Assembly (NCBI GenBank): GCA_964546585.1 | Contig: CAZJKE010000005.1 | Coordinates: 1-64,000 of the forward strand | From: CAZJKE01 sp964546585 | GTDB lineage: Bacteria > Planctomycetota > Phycisphaerae > Phycisphaerales > SM1A02 | Reading direction: 5' to 3' | DNA length: 64,000 nucleotides | Part shown: piece by piece, positions 18,045 through 25,921 of the stretch | Numbering within the stretch: the stretch's first letter is position 1 | How the letters are laid out: each line of letters opens with the position of its first letter | Notes under the pieces: generated by a model | Told to the model about the DNA's origin: nothing | Databases searched by the model: none | Seen by the model: the letters and a program-made list of their open reading frames with translations, nothing else | Translations under genes and position numbers: made by a program

Positions 18045-19406
18045 ATGAATACGGTCGCCGACTACAATACCACCGCGGCCCACCGGTCGCGACCCCAAAT
18101 GGCACAAACGCAACGCGAAGATATCAAGGTAGCAGCCGAACGAGCGGTCCTTGTCGCGGTGGCGCTCCCGAAGGGGGAAATCTCCGTCGACGAACGCCTT
18201 CACGAACTCTCCGCACTGGCCAAGTCGGCGGGGAGCAGTGTGGTCGGCGAACTGACACAGCGGATGCGCATTCCCAATGGACGCACCTTCATTGGAAAAG
18301 GGAAGACACGCGAACTTGCGAATCTTGCGGAGTCGACCAAAGCGGGAGTCGTGATCTTTGACCATGATCTGACGCCCGCGCAGATCAAGAACATCGAAGA
18401 GGCAACGAATCGAAAGATCATCGACCGCAGCGAACTCATTCTCGACATCTTTGCCGGAAGGGCGGCGACGCACGAGGCGCGGCTGCAGGTGGAGATTGCG
18501 CAATTGGAATACACCTATCCCCGGCTGCGAGCAATGTGGGATCACCTCGGGCAAGTCACGGGCGGAGCGCCGGTCGGCATTGGCACGCGAGGCCCTGGAG
18601 AACAACAGTTGGAGATCGATCGTCGCCTCGTGCAGCGGCGACTCAAACAACTGCGGCGGGAACTTGAGATAATTCAAGATCGCTCGGTTCGCGAGGTTCA
18701 TCGCCGCAACACGGAGTACTTCACGGTAGGACTTGTTGGATATACAAACGCGGGGAAGTCAACACTCTTCAACCGATTGACCGGGGGCGGTGCGTGGTCG
18801 CACGGCCAACTCTTCGCGACGCTCTCTACGCGAGTTGAGCGCTGGGAACTTGGCGGTGGAACATCGGCGATGCTCTCCGATACGGTCGGGTTCATTCGTC
18901 GACTTCCACATCATCTGGTTGCGAGTTTTCGATCCACACTTGAGGAAACGGTTCACTGCCAGTTACTCCTGATTGTGGTGGACGGAAGCGATCCTGTGGC
19001 TCAACACCATCTGGATACTGTCGAGCAGACGCTGTCTGGAATCGGCGCAACGCAACAGCCGCGGCTGCTCGTTATCAACAAGATCGATCGGCTGGAATCC
19101 AATGCCGATGAGCTGTTGTGGCTATCCCGGTTTCCGGATGCGGTGCTGGTCAGCGCAGCGAATGGCGAGGGCCTCGACCTCCTCACGGAACGCGTGCGAG
19201 AAAAAGTGATCGGGCCGGTCCAGGACATGTTCCTGTCGCTACCCATTTCCGCGGGCAAGTCCATCGACTTCGTAGAGAATCGGGCGCAGGTGCGAGAGCG
19301 GGCGTACTGCGATGATCGCGTGACCTTTGATGTCTGCATTGGCCGAAGGCAACTGGAACAACTCCGATCGATCGGGGAGGATCTCCGAGTCGAGGACCCC
19401 GCATGA
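18045..19406 (+). CDS. hflX: GTPase HflX
   Basis: This 453-residue ribosome-associated GTPase splits stalled ribosomes. The ATG at 18045 has GGAG 9 bases upstream; the longer open frame would run into the divergent S41 gene. The N-terminal HflX domain has GRTFIGKGKTRELANL, FDHDLTPAQIKNIE, and the glycine-rich linker GTRGPGEQQLEIDRR. The G domain has the P-loop GYTNAGKSTLFN, the switch DTVGFIRRLPHHLV, NKID and SAANGEGLD. It starts a coupled plus-strand group with the next two genes. Confidence 0.96.
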   Translation: MNTVADYNTTAAHRSRPQMAQTQREDIKVAAERAVLVAVALPKGEISVDERLHELSALAKSAGSSVVGELTQRMRIPNGRTFIGKGKTRELANLAESTKAGVVIFDHDLTPAQIKNIEEATNRKIIDRSELILDIFAGRAATHEARLQVEIAQLEYTYPRLRAMWDHLGQVTGGAPVGIGTRGPGEQQLEIDRRLVQRRLKQLRRELEIIQDRSVREVHRRNTEYFTVGLVGYTNAGKSTLFNRLTGGGAWSHGQLFATLSTRVERWELGGGTSAMLSDTVGFIRRLPHHLVASFRSTLEETVHCQLLLIVVDGSDPVAQHHLDTVEQTLSGIGATQQPRLLVINKIDRLESNADELLWLSRFPDAVLVSAANGEGLDLLTERVREKVIGPVQDMFLSLPISAGKSIDFVENRAQVRERAYCDDRVTFDVCIGRRQLEQLRSIGEDLRVEDPA

Positions 19407-20362
19407 GTGATTCGTCCAAACGGGGGCTCGATGCGTTCGCCAGCGATCTCAATCCCGAGATCGTTGGGTTCATTCGATCATGGCAAGGCGACGACGAACT
19501 GGATCGCCTGTATCAATCGCTTCAATCCAATTCAACACGCCGCGGATTCCTGGACCTCTTTGCCGAGGCGCTTGTTGCGGCGCATGTGCGGCAGGCTGGA
19601 TGTTCGATCGACCTTGAAGTTGCTACGCCGAGCGGACGATCGTGTGATCTGGCGGTGAGGCGGGGGGACGCCGAGTTGTTCATTCATGTAAAGAGGCTGG
19701 CCGGGAAGCGAAGAGGCGAACGCCGTTTGCGGGTGTCGTCGCGACTACGAATTCTTGAAAGGATTCTTCGGCCCTGGATTGTGAAAATCAGGTGGCACGA
19801 AGGCATTGGTGATGATGGCATGCAGCGACTGGTGCTTGAGGCCGGAAGATTCATCGAACGGGCACGACTTGGCGATGAACATGTGGTGCGGGACGACAAT
19901 GGCGCTGAGTTGGGCGGTGTTCGCATAGTTGCCCCGTCCGACGGGCCAACTGTGTCATTGGTCATCGGCCTGCCGGAGGGGTTTATCGACGACACACAGC
20001 GGATCCACCGGCTGTTGCACCGAGCACGCAAGCAGTTCATGCCCAAGTCCGCGAATCTCATCCTTGTCTGTACAGAGGACGCAAGTCGTGTCGACGAAGT
20101 GGAAGCGGCTCTTCTTGGAAGTCATGAGGAACGGTGGGATACACATCCGCCGCCTGGTGCTCGCGTGGCAGTTGGCAGAGGGGATGATGGTTTCTGGCGC
20201 GATCGACATGCAGCCGAGTCACAACTTGGCGGGTGGTTCTGGTTGGCGCCCATGCACCGAGCGTTGCAGGGGCGACTGTGGATTCGAGATCAATGCGATC
20301 TCACCACTTCAGCGGTGGATCTTGCACGCGAGTTGTTTGATCCAACTACCATGCCGGAATGA
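19403..20362 (+). CDS. Hypothetical protein with a PD-(D/E)xK nuclease-like core
   Basis: This 319-residue protein is not a family I recognise by name. Residues 68-99 read as SIDLEV, then CDLAV, then ELFIHVKRL, which has the spacing of the beta-strand core of PD-(D/E)xK nucleases (E72, D82, H95-V-K97), with an upstream helix Glu55. The usual Glu of ExK is His here. The rest, such as LLHRARKQFMPKSANLILVC, fits the back of the same fold. No signal peptide or membrane segment is visible. It overlaps hflX and the M29 gene by 4 bases on each side (ATGA), so the three are probably made together. Catalytic competence is uncertain. Confidence 0.7.
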   Translation: MSDSSKRGLDAFASDLNPEIVGFIRSWQGDDELDRLYQSLQSNSTRRGFLDLFAEALVAAHVRQAGCSIDLEVATPSGRSCDLAVRRGDAELFIHVKRLAGKRRGERRLRVSSRLRILERILRPWIVKIRWHEGIGDDGMQRLVLEAGRFIERARLGDEHVVRDDNGAELGGVRIVAPSDGPTVSLVIGLPEGFIDDTQRIHRLLHRARKQFMPKSANLILVCTEDASRVDEVEAALLGSHEERWDTHPPPGARVAVGRGDDGFWRDRHAAESQLGGWFWLAPMHRALQGRLWIRDQCDLTTSAVDLARELFDPTTMPE

Positions 20363-21498
20363 AAGACCCACGATACACCGCACTTGCTGAACTTCTGATT
20401 CACCATTCGACCACGACCCAACCCGGGGAGCATGTTCTCATCGAGGCATTTGACATGCCCGAGGAGATGATCGCGGAACTCGTCCGCGTCGTGCAGGATG
20501 CCGGCGCCAATGCGCATGTTGCTTGGAGAAGTAATCGAATCTTGCGAGCGCTTCAGGCAGGAGGCAGCGACGAGGCATTTGAGACCTGGGCAGCGGGCGA
20601 TCTTGATCGCATGAAGCGAATGGACTCCTATCTGGGCCTTCGCGGTTCACACAACGTCAGTGAGATGAGCGGGGTCGATCCAGAACGACAGCAAACGTGG
20701 GGTCGGATCTATATGCAACCGGTTCATCTTCAGGAACGAGTGAATCACACCAAGTGGTGCGTGCTCCGTTGGCCGACGCCGGCGATGGCACAACTTGCCG
20801 GTATGAGTACCGAGGCTTTCGAAGACTTCTACTTCGATGTCTGCACGCTGGACTACGGGCGGATGGAGGGTGCGGCCGATGCGCTGGTTGCCCGCATGAA
20901 CGCCACTGATCAGGTTCACATTCTTGGCCCCGGTGACACGGATCTGACTTTTTCGATCAAGGACATTCCTGCAATCCCGTGTTGCGGAAGAGTGAATATT
21001 CCGGATGGCGAGTGCTTTACGGCGCCGGTGCGTGATTCGGTCAATGGCGTCATGCGCTACAACACACCGTCGATCTATCGCGGTCACTCGTTCGAGAACA
21101 TCAGGTTGGAATTCGCCAGTGGCCGGATCGAAGGCTTTTCGGCTGACAGGGGAGAGGAACATCTCGCGGCGATCTTTGATAGTGATGAAGGTGCCAGATA
21201 TGTCGGGGAGTTCGCAATCGGGTTCAACCCATACATTCTTGAGCCAATGAAGGACATTCTCTTTGACGAGAAGATCGCCGGGTCGATGCACTTCACGCCC
21301 GGCAACGCGTATGACGATGCGTGTAACGGAAACAAGAGCGAAATCCACTGGGATCTGGTGCTGATTCAGCGTCCCGACTACGGCGGTGGGACCATCGCAT
21401 TTGACGGTGAAGTCATTCGTCGGGACGGCATGTTCGTCGTGGATGATCTGCTTGGGCTGAATCCAGAGTGCCTTGTGGGGGATGCTGTCGCCTGTTGA
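20359..21498 (+). CDS. M29 family aminopeptidase
   Basis: This 379-residue metalloaminopeptidase belongs to the AmpS/PepS/thermophilic aminopeptidase group, a cytoplasmic enzyme releasing N-terminal residues. Conserved stretches are HHSTTTQPGEHVLIEA near the N-terminus, NIPDGECFTAPVRDSVNG (metal Glu), GEFAIGFNP and the C-terminal signature MHFTPGNAYDD with NGNKSEIHWDLVL, including the His and Asp ligands. The length is slightly under the usual 400. It ends a translationally coupled trio with hflX. Confidence 0.93.
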   Translation: MKDPRYTALAELLIHHSTTTQPGEHVLIEAFDMPEEMIAELVRVVQDAGANAHVAWRSNRILRALQAGGSDEAFETWAAGDLDRMKRMDSYLGLRGSHNVSEMSGVDPERQQTWGRIYMQPVHLQERVNHTKWCVLRWPTPAMAQLAGMSTEAFEDFYFDVCTLDYGRMEGAADALVARMNATDQVHILGPGDTDLTFSIKDIPAIPCCGRVNIPDGECFTAPVRDSVNGVMRYNTPSIYRGHSFENIRLEFASGRIEGFSADRGEEHLAAIFDSDEGARYVGEFAIGFNPYILEPMKDILFDEKIAGSMHFTPGNAYDDACNGNKSEIHWDLVLIQRPDYGGGTIAFDGEVIRRDGMFVVDDLLGLNPECLVGDAVAC

Positions 21499-21640
21499 CC
21501 CCATAACCGGGGTTTGTCCGCACAATCGATACCGCTTGCCAAATGCCCCGGCATGGGTGCACATGGTGTCGTGAGCGAGATTCAGTGGCGGTTCCTTTCT
21601 GCCGATTCCCGGAACAGGGCAGGAACGAAAGGACCCACGG

Positions 21641-22159
21641 ATGGCACCTAGACTCGGATCAGTATTGAGCGAACACGGACTTCTGACACCCGCACAGGTT
21701 GAGGAAGTCCTGCGCCAGCAGCGGAAAACTCGCCGCCCGTTTGGCTTGTTGGCGGAGTCAATGTTCAATGTATCCCACGAAGCGATCGAAGAGGCGTGGG
21801 CCAGTCAGTATGCCGGACGGACCCGGACGATCGATCCCTTTGAAGAGATTCCGCGGGCGGAGGCGGTCGCCATGTTGGATCCTCGTCAGGCCTGGCAATT
21901 TCGGGTGCTGCCGATGAACCTGGAGGGTGACACGCTTGTCATGGCCACGACGCAGCGACACCTGTGTCGCGCGCTTCGGTTTGCCACGAGTGTGCTCGAT
22001 CGGCCGGCGTACTTTGTGATGACCACTGATGCGAGGCTCGCCGCGGCGCTCGAACGGTTTTTTCCCATGCCCGGCATGTCGGCATCGACGGTCAAAGGCG
22101 ATGCGATCCGGCGGATGGTGACCCAGATGCGTCTTGATCGCATCAGGGAAGCGGGCTGA
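21641..22159 (+). CDS. Stand-alone type II secretion/pilus ATPase N-terminal domain protein
   Basis: This 172-residue protein resembles the GspE/PilB N-terminal (MshEN) domain: LGSVLSEHGLLTPAQVEEVL near the N-terminus, then HEAIEEAWASQYAG and the LDPRQAWQFRVLPM segment that in full-length ATPases reads P-x-x-A-x-x-x-x-V-x-P. No P-loop or ATPase domain follows, so it is not a motor. MshEN domains often bind nucleotides or cyclic-di-GMP. The ATG has AAGGA 8 bases upstream. It lies alone, 142 bases after the M29 gene; a weak CCCC/GGGG hairpin at about 21500-21513 may end the previous transcript. Confidence 0.75.
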   Translation: MAPRLGSVLSEHGLLTPAQVEEVLRQQRKTRRPFGLLAESMFNVSHEAIEEAWASQYAGRTRTIDPFEEIPRAEAVAMLDPRQAWQFRVLPMNLEGDTLVMATTQRHLCRALRFATSVLDRPAYFVMTTDARLAAALERFFPMPGMSASTVKGDAIRRMVTQMRLDRIREAG

Positions 22160-22173
22160 CTCCGGTTTCGAAA

Positions 22174-22246
22174 TGGCGAGACCCGGACTTGAACCGGGGA
22201 CACCGGCATTTTCAGTGCCGTGCTCTACCAACTGAGCTACCTCGCC
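22174..22246 (-). tRNA. tRNA-Phe (GAA)
   Basis: A 73-base cloverleaf reads on the minus strand: acceptor GGCGAGG paired with TCTCGCC (one G-U), D arm TAGCTCAGTTGGTAGAGC, anticodon stem CGGCA/TGCCG with loop CTGAAAA (anticodon GAA) and T arm CCCGG-TTCAAGT-CCGGG. The discriminator is A and CCA is not encoded. Confidence 0.97.
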
Positions 22247-22282
22247 AAGAGGCAGAGAGGGTACTTGCCGTCCGGTGTGGCA

Positions 22283-23083
22283 TCAAGCGGTGGGATTGAC
22301 CTTCTGAATGTCCACGGAACCCAGGAATGCCCGGTTGATGTCGTCAGCGACCGGGAATTCATGTCGCCAGGCTGCAGCGGCGTTGGGGTCGCAGGATGCG
22401 GAGATGACCATGGATGTCGTGTCCGACGCCTCGGCGAGGATGGTGCCTTGGAAGGAAATGATGGCGGATCGGCCTCCATACTGCACATCTTTGTCGGTTC
22501 CGAAACGGTTCGCGGCGACGACAAATGCTTGAGTGTCGATGCCGCGGGCCTGCAGGAGTTTCGTCCAGTGATCGATGCGCGACGCCGGCCAGTTGGCGGC
22601 CAGCGAGAAGATATCGACGCCTTCCAGAGCCGCTAGACGCCAGATCTCCGGAAATCGAAGGTCGTAGCATGTCAGGGGACAGATGCGTGCGCGGCCTGTA
22701 TCGACGATGACGAGATGGTCGCCGGAAGTGAACCGTGTGCCTTCGCCCATTGGGTTGCAGGCGTGGATCTTCGTGTAGGTGGCTACGGCGTCGCCTTCGG
22801 GGGAGCAGATTGTTGTCTGATTGCGACCCCGCGAGCCGTCGCGTTGTACATACCCCACTTGCAGCCAGATCTGGTGCCGAGAGGCGAGATCTTCTGCCCA
22901 AGCGAGGCTGCCGTTGTCTGCGATGCCGTCTATGTCGAGCGACCAGCCGGTGTCACTCACTTCTGGCAGTACCACCAGATCGCCAGCCGTAGGATTCGCG
23001 TCCTCGATCAACGCTTCGATGGCCGGTCGATTCGTCGTCCAGTCCCCTTGCACAACATCGAATTGCACGCTGTGGCATCGCAT
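22283..23083 (-). CDS. Carbon-nitrogen hydrolase (nitrilase superfamily, omega-amidase-like)
   Basis: This 266-residue enzyme has the nitrilase Glu-Lys-Cys triad: Glu in LPEVSDTGWS (about 42), Lys in YTKIHACNPMGE (about 105) and Cys in PLTCYDLRFPEIWR (about 139). The CYDLRFPEIWR context is closest to Nit2/YafV omega-amidases, which repair or recycle alpha-keto acid amides. The start MRCHSVQFDVV lies three bases from a scaffold gap, so its ribosome site is not visible, but the length is right. It sits between two tRNA genes on the same strand. Confidence 0.9.
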   Translation of the reverse strand: MRCHSVQFDVVQGDWTTNRPAIEALIEDANPTAGDLVVLPEVSDTGWSLDIDGIADNGSLAWAEDLASRHQIWLQVGYVQRDGSRGRNQTTICSPEGDAVATYTKIHACNPMGEGTRFTSGDHLVIVDTGRARICPLTCYDLRFPEIWRLAALEGVDIFSLAANWPASRIDHWTKLLQARGIDTQAFVVAANRFGTDKDVQYGGRSAIISFQGTILAEASDTTSMVISASCDPNAAAAWRHEFPVADDINRAFLGSVDIQKVNPTA

Positions 23084-23086
23084 GTC

Positions 23087-23186
23087 NNNNNNNNNNNNNN
23101 NNNNNNNNNNNNNNNNNNNNNNNNNNNNNNNNNNNNNNNNNNNNNNNNNNNNNNNNNNNNNNNNNNNNNNNNNNNNNNNNNNNNNN
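23087..23186. other. Scaffold gap (100 N)
   Basis: There are exactly 100 N between the nitrilase start and tRNA-His. The following 159 bases up to 23345 have no gene; they begin with a GGTGGGTGTCCA motif that also occurs in the tandem repeat near 30.8 kb, so a repeat may have broken the assembly here. Confidence 0.95.
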
Positions 23187-23345
23187 CGGAGATTGGGTGG
23201 GTGTCCATTCTCTCACATGAGAGGGTCAAGACGGCACTTCAGCCCTTGGAGTGCGGGTGCGGGCCACGAAAAACCGCCGCGAGAGCGGCAGTCGCAATGT
23301 GGGGGGCGCGGAGAGGTGGTGGGGAGAGAGGGAAGAAGAAGTAAG

Positions 23346-23419
23346 GGCGAACGACGGGACTCGAACCCGCGACGTCCTGGACCACAACCAGGTGCTCTGC
23401 CAACTGAGCTACGTTCGCC
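23346..23419 (-). tRNA. tRNA-His (GTG)
   Basis: A cloverleaf reads on the minus strand with anticodon stem CCTGG/CCAGG and loop TTGTGGT (anticodon GTG). The T arm is GCGGG-TTCGAGT-CCCGT. The acceptor has the extra G at -1 paired with C73 that marks tRNA-His. CCA is not encoded. Confidence 0.97.
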
Positions 23420-23452
23420 ATAGAGCGGGCTTCATTCTATCCCTTCCTGTTG

Positions 23453-23458
23453 TAGAAT
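23453..23458 (+). promoter_or_regulatory. Possible -10 element for pckA
   Basis: TAGAAT lies 48 bases before the pckA ATG, in the same local context (TAGAATGC) as the element before rnpB at 41394. The -35 region (TTCATT, 16 bases upstream) is weak, so this is a tentative call. Confidence 0.35.
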
Positions 23459-23506
23459 GCCCGGTTTCCCACACCACGATGACCGATCGTCCTCAAGGAG
23501 CGAACC

Positions 23507-25084
23507 ATGACCGCCACGAGCGTTCGACTTGACTTTCCGGGCATGACAATCCACCGCAACCTCTCCACCGCTGCGCTGGTTGAGACGGCGATTCGCCTCG
23601 GCGAGGGCGAACTCGCATCCAACGGCGCCATCGTCTGCGACACCGGCGATCGCACCGGCCGAAGCCCCAATGACAAGTTCGTTGAAGACACGCCTGGCAT
23701 TCACGACGCCGTTGATTGGGGAAAGACCAACCGTCCGATCACGCCCGAACACTTCTCGATGATTGAAGAGGCGGCGATGGCTCACTTGCAGTCTCGCGAC
23801 GAACTCTTCAGGTTCGATGGGTTTGCCGGCGCCGACGAACGCTACCGACTCAATGTGTCGGTCGTTACCGAGGAAGCCTGGCACTGCCTCTTCGCCTCGA
23901 CCATGTTCATTCGCGGCGCCGATGAGGTGACCTTCGAACCCGATTGGACCATTATCAATGCCTGCAACCTGCGGCTCGATGACTACGAGTCCTGCGGACT
24001 CGACAGCCCGGTTGCAATCGTGCAGTCCCTTGAGCAGAAGAAGGTGGTCATCGTCGGCTCCCGTTACGCAGGTGAAATCAAGAAGTCAATCTTCTACGCA
24101 ATGAACTTCGACATGCCGGAAGTCAATGTCCTCCCGATGCACTGCTCCGCCAATGTCGACGACGAGGATGAAACGAACGTCGCCTTGTTCTTCGGGCTTT
24201 CCGGCACAGGCAAGACTACGCTGTCCGCCGATCCGAACCGTCCCCTCATTGGCGATGACGAACACGGCTGGAGCGCCGACGGTATCTTCAACTTTGAGGG
24301 TGGGTGCTACGCCAAGACCATCAAACTCTCGCGGGAAGGGGAGCCACAGATCTGGGAGGCCATTCGCTTCGGCTCAGTGCTGGAAAACGTCGTCATCGAC
24401 CCGGTCACCCGTATTCCCGACTACGACGACAGTTCCAAGACCGAAAACACCCGTGCTGCGTATCCGGTGGACTACATCCCGGGAGCCATCATTCCGAGCG
24501 TCGCCGGACAACCGAAGAATGTCATTTTCCTCACCGCCGATGCATACGGCGTTCTCCCGCCAGTAGCGAAACTGACGCCCGAACAGGCGATGTACTACTT
24601 CATCAACGGATACACCTCGAAACTCGCAGGGACCGAGGCCGGCGTCACTGAGCCGATGCCGAACTTCAGCCCGTGTTTCGGCGGTCCCTTCCTGCCGCGT
24701 CCGCCCATGGCCTACGCCCAACAGTTGGCCGACCGCGTCCGAGAACACGACGCCGATGTCTGGCTGCTGAACACCGGCTGGACCGGCGGCCCATACGGCA
24801 CCGGCGAGCGGTTCAAACTCGCCTGGACACGCGCCTTTGTCACCGCGATCCTCGAAGGTTCGCTGCGGGAATCGGAATACGCCACGCATCCAATCTTCGG
24901 TCTCCACATGCCGACGACCGCCCCAGGCGTGCCGGGTGAAGTACTGGATCCTCGCCGCACGTGGAGCGATGGTGACGCCTATGACGCCATGGCACGCAAA
25001 CTCGCCAAACTCTTCCGCGATAACGACGCGAAGTACGATGTCGTGGACGAAGTTCGCGCGGCAGGACCTCGATCGGGGGCCTGA
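23507..25084 (+). CDS. pckA: Phosphoenolpyruvate carboxykinase (ATP)
   Basis: This 525-residue enzyme converts oxaloacetate and ATP to phosphoenolpyruvate and CO2, the entry step of gluconeogenesis. The ATG has AAGGAG 6 bases upstream. The motifs are TGRSPNDKFVED, the Lys/His metal region NVLPMHCSAN, the kinase-1a loop FGLSGTGKTTLSADPNR, the adjacent Asp pair LIGDDEHGW, and TEAGVTEPMPNFSPCFG. It is ATP-type, not GTP-type, judging by this loop order. It stands as a single gene, divergent from tRNA-His. Confidence 0.97.
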   Translation: MTATSVRLDFPGMTIHRNLSTAALVETAIRLGEGELASNGAIVCDTGDRTGRSPNDKFVEDTPGIHDAVDWGKTNRPITPEHFSMIEEAAMAHLQSRDELFRFDGFAGADERYRLNVSVVTEEAWHCLFASTMFIRGADEVTFEPDWTIINACNLRLDDYESCGLDSPVAIVQSLEQKKVVIVGSRYAGEIKKSIFYAMNFDMPEVNVLPMHCSANVDDEDETNVALFFGLSGTGKTTLSADPNRPLIGDDEHGWSADGIFNFEGGCYAKTIKLSREGEPQIWEAIRFGSVLENVVIDPVTRIPDYDDSSKTENTRAAYPVDYIPGAIIPSVAGQPKNVIFLTADAYGVLPPVAKLTPEQAMYYFINGYTSKLAGTEAGVTEPMPNFSPCFGGPFLPRPPMAYAQQLADRVREHDADVWLLNTGWTGGPYGTGERFKLAWTRAFVTAILEGSLRESEYATHPIFGLHMPTTAPGVPGEVLDPRRTWSDGDAYDAMARKLAKLFRDNDAKYDVVDEVRAAGPRSGA

Positions 25085-25246
25085 ACTGCGGTTATCGGCC
25101 GTTGTTTGAGTTGCAAGCCACGGTCTCGGCGTCATTTTCGGCGCAATGCTCCCCTCCGGAGTGAATCAAGCCTCCAGACCGGCCGATGCCTGTGCTGTAC
25201 CACCGTCGCGTGGAAAAGCGGCGGTCCAGCACAAGGTGAACGAGGC

Positions 25247-25831
25247 ATGATGAATCCGTTCGACAAGGACGTACTTACAACCGGCGAAGTTGCAAAGATC
25301 TGCAATGTTGCCGCACGCACGGTCAGCAAGTGGTTTGACTCCGGCCAGCTCGAGGGATACCGCATCCCCGGCTCCAAGGACCGGAGGATTCCAGTGCAGG
25401 CCCTTACCACTTTCATGCGGCAACACGGCATTCCCTTCGACGGGCTGATGTCCGGCAACACCCGCGTACTCGTTGTCGATTGCGACGCGGAAGTACTCGG
25501 CACGCTTGAACGCATTCTCGGCGAACAGACCGATTATGTCGTCCGCACCGCATGCAATCCATTCGCTGCAGGCATCGAATGCGAGCGATTCCGCCCGCAT
25601 GTCATGCTCATGGATCTGCAGCTCTGCGGCGACGATTTCAGTGGGGCCTGCGATCTGCTTCAAGATCAGAGCGATTTCGAAGGAACTCGGCTGATCGGCA
25701 TGAGCGGCCGACTCACGGACGGACAAATCGCCCGGCTCTCCAGCGAAGGATTCGACGGAGCGCTCAGGAAACCATTCACAGTGCGACAGGTGATCGACGC
25801 CATCGAGAGCGCCGCCGCCGTCGTGTATTGA
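25247..25831 (+). CDS. Excisionase-type HTH fused to a receiver-like domain
   Basis: This 194-residue protein starts at 25247 with GAGG just upstream; the longer open frame is not conserved. Residues 5-60 (LTTGEVAKICNVAARTVSKW, GSKDRRIPVQALTTFM) are a winged-helix/excisionase-type DNA-binding domain of the BldC/MerR kind. Residues of about 68-190 resemble a response-regulator receiver: RVLVVDCDAEVLGTL, a candidate phosphorylated Asp in MLMDLQLCGDDFSG, MSGRLTD, and the Lys in LRKPFTVRQVIDAI. The order (DNA binding first) is reversed from normal response regulators. It is probably a transcription factor. The next gene is separated by a hairpin. Confidence 0.85.
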   Translation: MMNPFDKDVLTTGEVAKICNVAARTVSKWFDSGQLEGYRIPGSKDRRIPVQALTTFMRQHGIPFDGLMSGNTRVLVVDCDAEVLGTLERILGEQTDYVVRTACNPFAAGIECERFRPHVMLMDLQLCGDDFSGACDLLQDQSDFEGTRLIGMSGRLTDGQIARLSSEGFDGALRKPFTVRQVIDAIESAAAVVY

Positions 25832-25873
25832 TCTGTACTCCTTTCCTCCCCGGCATGTGCCGGAGTGTTACTG

Positions 25874-25900
25874 CACGGGCCCGCGCTTCGCGGGTCCGTG
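25874..25900 (+). terminator. Hairpin between HTH-receiver gene and nadE
   Basis: There are 12-base arms (CACGGGCCCGCG and CGCGGGTCCGTG, one G-U) around a 3-base loop, 42 bases after the stop codon. Only TTG follows the stem, so it may be a weak terminator or a structured leader for nadE, which starts 21 bases downstream. Confidence 0.45.
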
Positions 25901-25921
25901 TTGCATTGGTACCATTGCACA

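Noticed and set aside
20647..21768. 373-residue minus-strand open frame opposite the M29 aminopeptidase
   Set aside because: The plus-strand frame encodes complete M29 motifs; the minus frame has none.
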